Shown in pieces: positions 1 to 8,569 of a DNA stretch of 36,215 nucleotides. Each line of letters opens with the position of its first letter. Position 1 is the stretch's first letter. Under the pieces are notes generated by a model. The model did no database searches. It saw only the letters and a program-made list of their open reading frames with translations, and had not been told where the DNA came from. Origin of the DNA: an uncultured Bacteroidota bacterium (GTDB lineage: Bacteria > Bacteroidota > Bacteroidia > Bacteroidales > P3). The stretch spans positions 1 through 36,215 of the forward strand of contig CADCEC010000017.1 of assembly GCA_902800395.1 (NCBI GenBank). The letters are read 5' to 3'. The translations under genes were made by a program, and so were the position numbers.

Positions 1-1015
1 TGCTGCCATCGGTTGTATAATATATGGTGCTGTTCGGAGTAGTACAACTGATGGAGACTTTCGAGGTGGTATAGTCGTAGGTTATCACAGGTTTAGCACA
101 TCCTGCAGGTGCAAGTTCCTTGGGACCTGCTACAGGGGTGACAAATGATTCAAACACGCCCACTGCTTGTACAGACCAGTTTCCGGTTATGGTGATTGGA
201 CTGCCACTGGTAGCACTTGTGCCAGTACTTGCGTCAGGTGTGGTGGTGCCGTTGGTGGTATAGCGGATGGTGGAAAACGCCGCTGCCGGCGAGGTGATGG
301 TGAAGGTGTTGGTCATCTCATCCACATCGCTGATGACAGGGGTCAGGCTTGTTGCCGAGGAGGCATCCTCGAAATACCATTGGGATTTATCGCCAGCGGC
401 ATTCCAAAGTCCAATCATACCCTCGTGAAAGTATTGGCCTGTACCGTAGTATTGAGCACGGTTTCCCACACCTACGGCAGGGTTGAAGAACCGATTGTCT
501 GAGGTGATGCTCGCAGGGCGGATATTGATAGCACCGGACAGGCTACCGGTGATGTCGAACTTGGCGTTGTCTCCAGGGGTGCTTGTGCTTTCGAGGTGCA
601 TCGACTTACGGTGTGTTGCATCTTTGTAAGGCGGTTCATAGACAACGTATTTGCCTGTCTTTGCATGGATGATATTATAATAGCCGTCGGAGGTAGAAAC
701 AACAATCCAGATGGAATTCAAATCCCGATTGGTTTGATAGGTGGTGAGGAATGGCTTTTCGGGGTCACCGTAGTTGGATCCTGTATAATCGCCGCTGCCG
801 GAGGTGTTATAATACTGGTTGTGGAAATAAGCATCAGCATAGTGGGGTTGTTGAGGATCCGCCCCGGGCACCAGGTACCAGTGCGTGGAGGTAGAGGCAT
901 TCCCATGGTTGGTTTCGTTGGCGATATACCAAACACCGTCGAAGGTTCCTTGTGCCAGCATTACTCCCGGCAGCAGCAGGGCTGCCAGCATGATTAATTT
1001 ACTTATATGCTTCAT
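1..1015 (-). CDS. Secreted multidomain surface protein, N-terminal part (cut by the window edge)
   Basis: Reading the minus strand from the ATG at 1015 gives an uninterrupted frame of 338 codons to the left edge, so the gene continues outside the window. Residues 1-22 are a signal peptide (basic start, Leu/Ala-rich core, cleavage near LAQG). Residues about 25-225 are rich in Trp, Tyr and Asn (e.g. HWYLVPG, IWIVVSTSDGYYNI, GKYVVYEP) and resemble the beta-trefoil/ricin-like or lectin-like modules of Bacteroidales surface proteins. From about residue 235 there are chitobiase C-terminal-like repeats ending in IRYTTNG and IYYTTDGS. The product is probably exported and may bind glycans; that function is inferred. 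It starts 15 bp after the transposase gene's stop, on the same strand, so it may be co-transcribed with it. Confidence 0.8.
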   Translation of the reverse strand, partial: MKHISKLIMLAALLLPGVMLAQGTFDGVWYIANETNHGNASTSTHWYLVPGADPQQPHYADAYFHNQYYNTSGSGDYTGSNYGDPEKPFLTTYQTNRDLNSIWIVVSTSDGYYNIIHAKTGKYVVYEPPYKDATHRKSMHLESTSTPGDNAKFDITGSLSGAINIRPASITSDNRFFNPAVGVGNRAQYYGTGQYFHEGMIGLWNAAGDKSQWYFEDASSATSLTPVISDVDEMTNTFTITSPAAAFSTIRYTTNGTTTPDASTGTSATSGSPITITGNWSVQAVGVFESFVTPVAGPKELAPAGCAKPVITYDYTTSKVSISCTTPNSTIYYTTDGS

Positions 1016-1030
1016 TGTTCTCACTATTTT

Positions 1031-2224
1031 TCATTTGTTATTCTTCCACCAGCCGTCATCCTGGCGGCAGAGGGCCTGAGCCACACAGTTCAGCGTCTTG
1101 CACTCCGCCACGGTGATGGCCTCGCCCTTGGGGCGGTAGCGGTAGCGCCAGGGGCTCACCAAGAGCAGCCGCCCCGCGGCACAGCGGTCGAGCCGCTCGG
1201 CCGACGGGTGGTAGCGCTCGGGGAAGCCGTTGTCATGGAGGATGACCACGGGGAAGCCCTCGGCGACGGCCTCGTCGACGATCTCCTGCTCGCCCTTGGC
1301 GATACGCGGCGAGACGAGGACGACGCCGTCCTGCGCCTCGTCAAGGCAGCGCCGCTTCTGCTCCGCGAAGCGTGCCTTGTCCCTCCGGTGGCACACCACC
1401 GGCAGCAGGCGCCGCTCCATGAGGCTGCGGTCGCCATAGCTGTCGCAGACGATCTCCTGCCCCGCCGGGCGGGTCGGCCGTGTCAGCAGCTGGGCCGCTA
1501 GGGCCTCCAGCGCCTCGGGTGTGGCCTGTGAGGCGGCGCATTCGCGCCGCAGGTAGCCTGTCAGGGCGGCAGGCGTGAGGGCCGTCGCGATGGCGCCGCG
1601 CTGCGTCGTCAGCAGGTCGCGCCGCGACAGGCGCAGCAGGCGGCTGCGCGGGTTGCCCTGTATATAGGCGCGCTGGGTCTCCAGCTGCGCCGCGTCGACG
1701 GGCATCACGTCGCAGTAACCGAGGGCGAAGAGCGATGGGCGGCCGCTGGAGGCGTTGGAGGGCACTTTGTAGGTGCCGACGGGGGAACCGTCGGTCACAG
1801 TGTAGGAGGTGGTTTCCCCGTCTCCATTACCTATTATCTCCCAATAACGCTTGTTGCATCCTTTTTTGAACCCCGCTATCACCTGCCCCAGGTGGGTGCT
1901 CTTGCCGCTGGCGCTCACCAGGGGCTCCGTGACCCTTACCAGGGCGTGCAGGTGGTCGGGCATGACGATATGGTCCTGCACGTAGACCATGGGGTAGCGT
2001 GTGTGGATGGCGGTGAGCAGTTCGTGCTCCACCATCTGCCCCACGGGCGAGAGCCCGACACGCGGCGCTTCGGGGGTTCCATCGGCAGCCATCGGGTCGC
2101 CCACCACGGTACCCAGGATGCTATCCCATCCCTCTGCCACATGCAGTGTGATGTGGTAGGTGCCGGGGCGGCTGTAGTCGTGAGCCGTGGCGCGTCGGGT
2201 CATGCTATGGTGGGTGGTCTCCAA
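1031..2224 (-). CDS. REP-associated tyrosine transposase (RAYT) with a DprA/LOG-like C-terminal domain
   Basis: 397 aa. The N-terminal half is a Y1 (HUH) transposase of the RAYT type. It has PGTYHITLHV at residues 20-29, the metal-binding HLH in MPDHLHAL (His91, His93), and a tyrosine helix AYIQGNP whose Tyr187 is the likely nucleophile. RAYTs cut and rejoin single-stranded REP hairpins. Residues about 250-385 look like a Rossmann-type DprA/LOG fold: VVLVSPRIAKGEQEIVDEA, then a VVILHDNGFPERYHPSAERL stretch and GRLLLVSPW. The middle (about 130-165) is low-complexity and unlike typical RAYTs. The gene lies between two secreted-protein genes, 19 bp downstream of one, and appears more GC-rich than they are, which suggests acquisition. 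No flanking REP pair was seen, but REP-like hairpins occur at 17613 and 33205. Family call confident; the C-terminal fold is inferred from motifs. Confidence 0.85.
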   Translation of the reverse strand: METTHHSMTRRATAHDYSRPGTYHITLHVAEGWDSILGTVVGDPMAADGTPEAPRVGLSPVGQMVEHELLTAIHTRYPMVYVQDHIVMPDHLHALVRVTEPLVSASGKSTHLGQVIAGFKKGCNKRYWEIIGNGDGETTSYTVTDGSPVGTYKVPSNASSGRPSLFALGYCDVMPVDAAQLETQRAYIQGNPRSRLLRLSRRDLLTTQRGAIATALTPAALTGYLRRECAASQATPEALEALAAQLLTRPTRPAGQEIVCDSYGDRSLMERRLLPVVCHRRDKARFAEQKRRCLDEAQDGVVLVSPRIAKGEQEIVDEAVAEGFPVVILHDNGFPERYHPSAERLDRCAAGRLLLVSPWRYRYRPKGEAITVAECKTLNCVAQALCRQDDGWWKNNK

Positions 2225-2243
2225 ATTGTCGGTCTAAGTTTTT

Positions 2244-5200
2244 TTATGGCTCCGGTGTGGTTGTAGCGTCCTGTATCTTCACCTCGGAGCTGCCGCCGAC
2301 GGCACCTTTGTTGCCACCGCCGTAGACGTTGCCGAGGACCTTAGCGTCACCCTTGAGGATGACGGTGGTGTTGCCGTTAACGGAGCTTTCATCACCGCCA
2401 CCGTAGACGTTGCCGGTACCAGCTTTCAAAATTCCACCTTCGAGCGTACCGACGGTGGTGTTGCCCTTGAGGGTGAGGGTGGCATTACCGCTAACGGCAC
2501 CGAGACCCTCAAGAGAGACGGTGGTCAATACATACCATTTTCCATTGTACTCAAATGTGGGATTATTTGTATTTGCCGTACTGGGAATGACTACCCCAGT
2601 AGGAAACATCTGACCTGAGGCGTTTTTGTAGCACCATGTGTAGTAACGGTCGCTGTTGTCGCTGTTTTTCACATACTCGAATTTGCCGTTGGGATTCTGC
2701 ATGACACCAGCCTTGTCGATATAGGGGAATTGCGTTTGGCTTTTGTCGTGAATGCGGAAGGGTTCGATGGTACCAGAGAAACCTCCTCCACAGGCATATC
2801 CTTTGACAGTGCAGTCAGTGAGGGTAGATTCGACTTTGCCATTGACATTGCCGAGATTACCACCACCATAGAAGTTCTGCTCAATAATACAGTCGGTGAG
2901 GTCATTGGTAATATCACCTGTCGAAGTTGAACCAAACTGGGCCCAGTGGGTATAGGTACGTAAGGTGGGTTTGCCGCCAAGACCGTTTGATTCAACAAAG
3001 CATTCAAATTCATAAAGCGCATGGAAACCCTTGGCATCATCGTATGCCACGGGGACATTTGTTCCCGTCCGGGTATTGAGTGGATTAAATTGTTTGAATT
3101 TTGCCTCGTTTTGGTTGTTCGCTGTACCGATTACTGCCCATCCAGCCGAGTCCGCAGGGGCATTATAATCGTTACCATCATATCCCTGCTCTCGGTAGTA
3201 ACTAGTGCCTCCGTTGCCACCGCCATAATAGCGTCCGAAATGAGTGCCGGTAGCATGGGTGGTAACGGTCTTCCCAGCGGTCATCGTGCCAACCTTGGGG
3301 CCTCCACAGTACTTGCCCACGAGACTGTGGTCAATAGTGACTTCGATACTGCCCTTCACAGGATTTGAGCCATTGATGCCACCACCATAGAACTCATTTA
3401 TAATGGAGTGGTCAATCTTAAAGGTGATGTCACCGAGGATTTTGTCGTATCCAGAACCCGCTATTAGACCAAAAAAGCCACCATTGGTGTAGCAATGAGG
3501 GTTACCTTGTTTATCGACACTTTCGGGGGTGATGTCTGGACGATAGATACCCGAGAGGTAGAACTCAGGATATTCTCCGCCGACGGCATTGACAGCGCAA
3601 AGCCGAACCTTGGCAGACTGTTTGCGATTGGTATGCGCACCTAACGCAAACCGAAGCATGCGGAAATTACCTCCCATAAGGAAATACAGGGTGTTATTCT
3701 TTGGACCATAGCGCACTACTATTTGCTCGAAGTGGCCACCATTAAGTATCACCGGCGCAGCCACTTTATCAGTAGATCCTTCGTATTCGAACTGGGTAGT
3801 ATGCATGTACGAGGTCTCTGTGATTTCGAAGTGACCCTGAGGAACAAAGATGCCTATAGTGTTCATCTGCGTATTATGGCGTACAGCTATACCCAATTCG
3901 GGCACTGGTAAAAAATCGAAACGAATCGGCTGTATGGTTGGACGATCGAAATTGGAACGAAACTGAAACTCGAAACAGTAGTCAGGTTCGTTATCCAAAT
4001 CTTGATCAATACTCATAATAGTATACGGATGCCACTTATTGTCAACATTGTAACCCGCTGCACTATTCCCATTTCGTATTTGGGAATTGCTTAATAGAAC
4101 AATAGCTTGATCATAAACGGTTTTATTGAGCACACCATTTGAAAGTGTAGCTTGTGGCAGTGCTTTTACCGCATTACTCCATACATCGTATACTGTTTGA
4201 CCCTGAAAAGAACTAGGCAAATTTCCTGTAAGCGTAAATGCAGATCCACTACCACCTCCGTTTGTAACATTCACCCTATCGAGATAATGACCTGCGTTGT
4301 GCAAATAAATAGCCTTCCCCCAATAGGCCTCGATGGTGATGGAGGTTACTCCTTCAGGGACATAGAAATAGCCTCCCTGAGCGAAGACTCGTCCACTAGT
4401 GTCGTATAAATCCTTGCCTGTACAATCTCGATCCGCAAAATTATATCCACTCTCCCAATTTGGGACAAAGGGATGCCTACCCGTATGATCCATACTGATG
4501 ACCTTCCATCCTGTCACCACATAGTCCTTGTAGTTTCCTCCATAACGGGTATCATGATCTGTGCTGGCGCGATTCCCGAATAACTCATTGTAATAGGGGA
4601 GTTGCACCTTGTAGTAACCGTAATCGTAGTTCAACGTATCCATTTCGGTGATGGTAAGGTTGACGGTGGTACTGGTGACACCGCTAGCGGCATGGCTGCC
4701 GGGATTGACGGTGACACTCAGTGTACCGTGACTCCTGCCACGATAAGGCTCTGCCGAAGAACGTGTTTGCCAACCACCGGCACCATTATTGGCTTCAGGA
4801 TCCCAAGTTCGAGCAGGGTCGGGATTGATGATGGAGGGGTATTTCCCCCATTTTTTCAATATGGGGTATTTGGCAATGCTCGGATCGAGAACCCACTTGG
4901 CGATGAGGGCGGTGTCAGCGATATTGCCCGATACCCACCATGCCATCAACTGGCGGTTGCTGTTGAGGATGCTGCGATAGTATTCGAAACGAGTCAGGTA
5001 TTCCTCCTCAGCAGGCCATGAACGCTTGTAGTTATCAATCTCGGTAAAACTATTTTGGAAAGAGGATGTTCCGAGGAAATAGCAGTAGGGGTTAATGCCA
5101 ATGCCAACAGTTACGTTATTTACTTTTTTAGTTTTATTATTTTCTATAGCCTTGTTACCATAAACAGGAGCATAGTTTGAACATGTGGTGGTGTTGATTT

Positions 5201-5807
5201 CCCCGTAGAACATACAGTTGACGATGATGGTCTTGATGTCATCTTGTGTGGAGGTTTGACTGTTGTTTCCCACCAATCCTCCCACGTATTTTTGGGGGTT
5301 AGCAGTACTTCCCCCACTTGTAATATTTGCATAGCTGTAGCAGTTGACGACGCGGGCGGTGCCGTCGAGCAGGCCCACGAGGCCGCCGACATTGCCGGTG
5401 CCGCCGACGGAGCCACTGAGGATACCCACGTTATAGATACGGGCCGCACCATTGGCAGTGCCAGCGATGGCGCCCACATCTGTTCCGCTCGTGATGTTGA
5501 CATCCTCCAGCACCAAGTTCTTCACCGTGCCGGTGAGGGTGGTGAAGAGGGGGGCACTGAGGTTCTTGATGCGGTAGGGCATGTGGGTAGTGGGGTTGAT
5601 ATTGGCTTCCAGCGTGCCGTTGAAGGTGCTGACACCAGAGGTGCCGCCATCGATGTCTTGCGTGATGACATAATGTCCGTCGGCATCGGTAATCTGACTC
5701 AGCGATGTGATGTTCGTCTGCCCCCACGCCACCGGGCAAAACAAGAGGCCTGCCAGGAGGGTCAGGGTGCGGAACAGGGTCCGATGTATGTTGAGGTATT
5801 TATTCAT
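2244..5807 (-). CDS. Large secreted GLUG/glycine-rich surface protein
   Basis: 1187 aa. It begins with a signal peptide (LLAGLLFCPVAWGQ, cleavage near residue 29). Residues about 30-170 form a beta-helix-like GLUG module (GAIAGTANGAARIYNVGILS, GGLVGLLDGTARVVNCYSYAN). The middle has beta-rich segments with many Tyr and Asn. The C-terminal 450 residues carry repeated Gly-rich turns such as FYGGGINGS, YGGGNGGTS, FYGGGNLGNVNGKVEST and VYGGGDESSVNGNTTVIL. This looks like a surface-exposed repetitive adhesin or matrix protein, a common Bacteroidales class with no defined biochemical role. No type IX secretion C-terminal domain is obvious; the protein ends ATTTPEP. Codon use is more AT-rich than in the housekeeping genes. 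A promoter-like TATCTTTG sits about 110 bp upstream. Function unknown. Confidence 0.85.
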   Translation of the reverse strand: MNKYLNIHRTLFRTLTLLAGLLFCPVAWGQTNITSLSQITDADGHYVITQDIDGGTSGVSTFNGTLEANINPTTHMPYRIKNLSAPLFTTLTGTVKNLVLEDVNITSGTDVGAIAGTANGAARIYNVGILSGSVGGTGNVGGLVGLLDGTARVVNCYSYANITSGGSTANPQKYVGGLVGNNSQTSTQDDIKTIIVNCMFYGEINTTTCSNYAPVYGNKAIENNKTKKVNNVTVGIGINPYCYFLGTSSFQNSFTEIDNYKRSWPAEEEYLTRFEYYRSILNSNRQLMAWWVSGNIADTALIAKWVLDPSIAKYPILKKWGKYPSIINPDPARTWDPEANNGAGGWQTRSSAEPYRGRSHGTLSVTVNPGSHAASGVTSTTVNLTITEMDTLNYDYGYYKVQLPYYNELFGNRASTDHDTRYGGNYKDYVVTGWKVISMDHTGRHPFVPNWESGYNFADRDCTGKDLYDTSGRVFAQGGYFYVPEGVTSITIEAYWGKAIYLHNAGHYLDRVNVTNGGGSGSAFTLTGNLPSSFQGQTVYDVWSNAVKALPQATLSNGVLNKTVYDQAIVLLSNSQIRNGNSAAGYNVDNKWHPYTIMSIDQDLDNEPDYCFEFQFRSNFDRPTIQPIRFDFLPVPELGIAVRHNTQMNTIGIFVPQGHFEITETSYMHTTQFEYEGSTDKVAAPVILNGGHFEQIVVRYGPKNNTLYFLMGGNFRMLRFALGAHTNRKQSAKVRLCAVNAVGGEYPEFYLSGIYRPDITPESVDKQGNPHCYTNGGFFGLIAGSGYDKILGDITFKIDHSIINEFYGGGINGSNPVKGSIEVTIDHSLVGKYCGGPKVGTMTAGKTVTTHATGTHFGRYYGGGNGGTSYYREQGYDGNDYNAPADSAGWAVIGTANNQNEAKFKQFNPLNTRTGTNVPVAYDDAKGFHALYEFECFVESNGLGGKPTLRTYTHWAQFGSTSTGDITNDLTDCIIEQNFYGGGNLGNVNGKVESTLTDCTVKGYACGGGFSGTIEPFRIHDKSQTQFPYIDKAGVMQNPNGKFEYVKNSDNSDRYYTWCYKNASGQMFPTGVVIPSTANTNNPTFEYNGKWYVLTTVSLEGLGAVSGNATLTLKGNTTVGTLEGGILKAGTGNVYGGGDESSVNGNTTVILKGDAKVLGNVYGGGNKGAVGGSSEVKIQDATTTPEP

Positions 5808-5916
5808 ATCGTGTGTTGTTCTTTTTCGTTTTTCTATTGTCTTTTTCTGTCCAATATCGTAGCACCATGCAGACTATCAAACCGTTGGGCTTAACGGTCG
5901 CCATGCTATTAAAAAG

Positions 5917-5924
5917 CAAAGATA
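5917..5924 (-). promoter_or_regulatory. Promoter -7 element for the large surface-protein gene
   Basis: The minus strand reads TATCTTTG followed by C, matching the Bacteroidota housekeeping -7 consensus TAnnTTTG. It would give a leader of about 100 nt before the ATG at 5807. No clear -33 TTTG is seen at the usual distance. Confidence 0.55.
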
Positions 5925-5997
5925 CAACTTTTTTTTATAATGTATACGGACACGCGATAAATAAAAAGGAAATTTTTTTCAGTTTTAAAAAAATTTG

Positions 5998-6005
5998 TAT
6001 ATTTG
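5998..6005 (+). promoter_or_regulatory. Promoter -7 element upstream of the leader ORF
   Basis: TATATTTG followed by CAGC fits TAnnTTTG well. A T-run (5973-5979) lies where the -33 box would be. Transcription would start near 6011, only about 5 nt before the ATG of the small ORF at 6016. Confidence 0.5.
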
Positions 6006-6015
6006 CAGCCGTGAT

Positions 6016-6093
6016 ATGACTACATCCAATCCTCATATGACCCTTCATAAGCTCTTCTTAAATATCAAGAAGAGAGACGTTTATTTTAGTTGA
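6016..6093 (+). CDS. Candidate small leader ORF, 25 codons
   Basis: ATG at 6016 opens a 25-codon frame rich in Lys, Leu and Phe, with FLNIKKRDVYFS at its C terminus. Its TGA (6091-6093) falls inside the first unit of the heptad repeat that follows. A good -7 box lies 11-18 bp upstream. It contains Tyr at position 23 but no Trp, so it is not an obvious TnaC-type tryptophan sensor, although tnaA begins 142 bp downstream. It could be a leader peptide, an independent small protein or chance. Support is positional only. Confidence 0.3.
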   Translation: MTTSNPHMTLHKLFLNIKKRDVYFS

Positions 6094-6120
6094 AAGTTGA
6101 AAGTTGAAAGTTGAAAGTTG
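6089..6120 (+). repeat. Perfect heptad tandem repeat (GTTGAAA x4.5)
   Basis: Four perfect GTTGAAA copies followed by GTTG. The tract starts at the end of the small ORF and belongs to the same 7-bp-period family seen at other gene junctions in this window. Confidence 0.95.
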
Positions 6121-6178
6121 CTACGCAATTCTTTCTTTTTTCACTCCCGGAAGAGCCAGTTTTGGCTTCGTTTTCGCA

Positions 6179-6186
6179 TATATTTG
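6179..6186 (+). promoter_or_regulatory. Promoter -7 element for tnaA
   Basis: TATATTTG followed by CAG, 48 bp before the tnaA ATG, matches TAnnTTTG. The nearest TTTG (6161-6164) is closer than the usual 19-21 bp. A short hairpin (AGCCA, loop GTTT, TGGCT) at about 6154-6167 precedes it, followed by T-rich sequence, and might act as a weak attenuator of upstream transcription. Confidence 0.5.
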
Positions 6187-6234
6187 CAGATTTATGAATT
6201 TTTAACATATTAACAATTAAAAACATAAAAAATT

Positions 6235-7611
6235 ATGGAACTTCCCTTTGCAGAAGCTTGGAAAATCAAAATGGTGGAACCCATCAAGAAGAGCACCCGC
6301 GAGCAGCGCGAGAAGTGGCTCAACGAGGCCCACCAGAACGTCTTCATGCTGAAGAGCGACTACGTCTACATCGACCTGCTCACCGACTCCGGCACCGGCG
6401 CCATGAGCGACCGCCAGTGGGCCGCTATGATGATGGGCGACGAGAGCTACGGCGGCGCCCGCTCGTTCTTCCACATGAAGGACACCATCACCGAAATCAC
6501 CGGTTTTGAGTATGTTATCCCCACCCACCAGGGTCGTGCCGCCGAGAACGTGCTGTTCAGCTACCTGGTGAAGCCCGGCATGATTATCCCCGGCAACGCC
6601 CACTTCGACACCACCAAGGGCCATATCGAGAGCCGCAAAGCCTTCGCCATCGACGTGACCGTCAAGGAGGCTTACGACACCCAGCTCGAGGTGCCTTTCA
6701 AAGGCAATGTCGACCTCGCCAAGTTGGAGAAGATTCTGCAGGAGAACAAGGGCAATGTGCCCTTCATGGTGCTCACCGTGACCAATAACACCGTGGGCGG
6801 ACAGCCCGTCTCGATGCAGAATATCCGCGAGACCTGCGAGCTCTGCCACAAATACGGTGTGCCCGTCAACATCGACAGCGCCCGCTTCATCGAGAACGCC
6901 TACTTCATCAAGACCCGCGAGAAAGGCTACGAGAACAAGACCCTCGCCGAAATTTGCAAGGAGATGTTCGGCTATGCCGACAGCATGACCATGAGCGCCA
7001 AGAAGGACGGCCTCGTGAACATGGGCGGCTTCATCGCCACCAACAAGCAGGACTGGTACGAGGGTGCCAAGATGTTCTGCATCCCCTTCGAGGGCTTCCT
7101 CACCTATGGCGGTATGAACGGCCGCGATATGGACGCTCTGGCCGTCGGTCTGAAAGAGAACCTTGAGTTCGAGATGGTCGAGACCCGCATCAAACAGGTC
7201 CACTACCTCGCCGCCAAGCTCGACGAATACGGCATCCCCTACCAGCGTCCCGCCGGTGGCCACGCCATCTTCGTCGACGCCGACAAGGTGCTCACCAACA
7301 TCCCGAAGGAGGAGTTCCCCGCCCAGACCCTCACCTGCGAGCTGTACCTCGAGGCCGGTATCCGCGCCTGCGAGATTGGCTACGTGCTGGCTGACCGCGA
7401 CCCCGTGACCCGCCAGAACCGCTTCGGTGGCAACGACTTCGTGCGCCTCTGCATCCCGCGCCGCGTGTACACCAACAACCATATGGACGTCATCGCCGCC
7501 GCCCTCAAGAACGTCTACGACCGTCGCGACACCATCAAGCGCGGTCTGGAGATTACCTGGGAGGCCGAGCTGATGCGTCACTTCACCTGCCAGTTCAAGC
7601 GCCTCGGTTGA
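6235..7611 (+). CDS. tnaA: Tryptophanase (tryptophan indole-lyase)
   Basis: 458 aa, the normal length for the beta-eliminating lyase family. It converts L-tryptophan to indole, pyruvate and ammonia with pyridoxal phosphate, in the cytoplasm. Conserved stretches are YIDLLTDSGTGAMSD, PTHQGRAAEN, NIDSARFIENAYFIK and the PLP-lysine site MSAKKDG (Lys257 by family alignment). The close relative tyrosine phenol-lyase is argued against by three diagnostic residues: Asp in HFDTTKGH (Thr in the phenol-lyase), Ile in ACEIG (Arg in the phenol-lyase) and His in MRHFT (Phe in the phenol-lyase). All three match tryptophanase. Codon use is strongly biased to C-ending codons, suggesting high expression. Its TGA overlaps the TTG start of the recombinase gene by 4 bp (TTGA), so the two are probably translationally coupled. 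Upstream are a promoter-like site and a candidate leader ORF. Confidence 0.93.
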   Translation: MELPFAEAWKIKMVEPIKKSTREQREKWLNEAHQNVFMLKSDYVYIDLLTDSGTGAMSDRQWAAMMMGDESYGGARSFFHMKDTITEITGFEYVIPTHQGRAAENVLFSYLVKPGMIIPGNAHFDTTKGHIESRKAFAIDVTVKEAYDTQLEVPFKGNVDLAKLEKILQENKGNVPFMVLTVTNNTVGGQPVSMQNIRETCELCHKYGVPVNIDSARFIENAYFIKTREKGYENKTLAEICKEMFGYADSMTMSAKKDGLVNMGGFIATNKQDWYEGAKMFCIPFEGFLTYGGMNGRDMDALAVGLKENLEFEMVETRIKQVHYLAAKLDEYGIPYQRPAGGHAIFVDADKVLTNIPKEEFPAQTLTCELYLEAGIRACEIGYVLADRDPVTRQNRFGGNDFVRLCIPRRVYTNNHMDVIAAALKNVYDRRDTIKRGLEITWEAELMRHFTCQFKRLG

Positions 7612-8507
7612 AAACCACAGAGGCCATAGAACGGTTTCACACCTATATCGCCACCGAACGCCGCATGGCGGCCGGTACGGTGCGCAACTATATCGACGAT
7701 CTCGAGGACTTCGACGCCTGGCTCCGCAGTCAGGACATCGAGGTCCTCGATGACGTTACCGCCCGTGAGGTACGGGGGTGGCAGATGGAGCACATGGAGC
7801 GCGGCGAGAAGGCCGGCACCGTGAAGCGGCGCCTGTCGTCGCTGAGCAGCTTCTTCCGCTACCTGCGACGCCACGGCCTCTTCGAGGCCGACATCATGGC
7901 CAAAGTCTCAGCCCCCAAACAGCCCAAGCGACTGCCCGTCTTCTTCAAGGAGAAAGAGACCGAACACCTCTATGACGAGGGACTCTTCCCCGACACCTTC
8001 ATGGGGCAGCGTGACAAGCTCATGCTGCGCATGCTCTATGAGACCGGTATGCGGCGAAGCGAGCTCGCGGGACTCAAGACCGCCTCGGTGGACTTTTCTT
8101 CTTTAACCATCAAAGTACTGGGTAAGAGAAACAAAGAACGCCTCATCCCAATAGAAAATGAATTGGCACACAATATTAAAGAATATCTTGCGTTAAAGGA
8201 GCAGGAAAAGGGACCCAGCGAGTGGCTTTTCGTAGGGGCTCGGGGTCGTCAAATTACGCCACAGGACGTGTACCTGACAGTGAAGAAATACATGACGGCG
8301 CTCTCCGACGCCGACCGCATCAGCCCCCACGTCTTCCGCCACAGCTTCGCCACCCATATCCTGAACGAAGGGGGCAACATCGAGGCCATCAAAGAGCTGC
8401 TCGGCCACGCCGACCTCGCCACCACGGAGGTCTACACCCACGTGACCCGCGAGCACCTCAAAGAGGTCTACAAGCACGCCCACCCCCGTGGAAAAGTTAA
8501 GAGTTAA
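7608..8507 (+). CDS. xerC: Tyrosine recombinase, XerC/XerD family
   Basis: 299 aa, the usual Xer length. It resolves chromosome dimers by site-specific recombination at dif. The N-terminal SAM-like domain covers residues 1-90. The catalytic domain shows Arg149 (ETGMRRSEL), the beta-hairpin Lys in LGKRNKERLIP, HVFRHSF, LLGHADLATT and nucleophile Tyr276 in TEVYTHV. The only suitable start is TTG at 7608, overlapping the tnaA stop. The last codons (VKS and stop) are written by the heptad repeat that begins at 8496. A Xer gene followed by a hibernation factor is a common Bacteroidales arrangement and supports a core gene rather than an integrase. XerC and XerD cannot be separated from one copy, so the symbol is tentative. 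Confidence 0.9.
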   Translation: MKTTEAIERFHTYIATERRMAAGTVRNYIDDLEDFDAWLRSQDIEVLDDVTAREVRGWQMEHMERGEKAGTVKRRLSSLSSFFRYLRRHGLFEADIMAKVSAPKQPKRLPVFFKEKETEHLYDEGLFPDTFMGQRDKLMLRMLYETGMRRSELAGLKTASVDFSSLTIKVLGKRNKERLIPIENELAHNIKEYLALKEQEKGPSEWLFVGARGRQITPQDVYLTVKKYMTALSDADRISPHVFRHSFATHILNEGGNIEAIKELLGHADLATTEVYTHVTREHLKEVYKHAHPRGKVKS

Positions 8508-8530
8508 GAGTTAATAGATAATAGTTAATA
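8496..8530 (+). repeat. Degenerate heptad repeat (GTTAAGA/GTTAATA x5)
   Basis: Five 7-bp units in register: GTTAAGA, GTTAAGA, GTTAATA, GATAATA, GTTAATA. The TAA stop of the recombinase gene (8505-8507) lies inside the second unit, so the repeat encodes the end of the protein. Confidence 0.9.
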
Positions 8531-8569
8531 CCTAAAACCCACAAAAACCATTAGACCTATTAAAAAGCA

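Noticed and set aside
2244-2300. Truncation of the 1187-aa surface protein by the transposase gene
   Set aside because: The protein ends in VYGGGNKGAVGG plus a short tail, which looks like a natural end for this class; no remnant of a longer gene was found beyond the transposase.
6217-7581. Long minus-strand open frame opposite tnaA (and similar ones opposite pgm, aspC and the polymerase gene)
   Set aside because: They mirror GC-rich, biased codons of the true gene; the products are Val/Gly/His-rich, with no family signature.
6235-7611. Tyrosine phenol-lyase
   Set aside because: Asp in HFDTTKGH, Ile in ACEIG and His in MRHFT are tryptophanase residues; the phenol-lyase has Thr, Arg and Phe.
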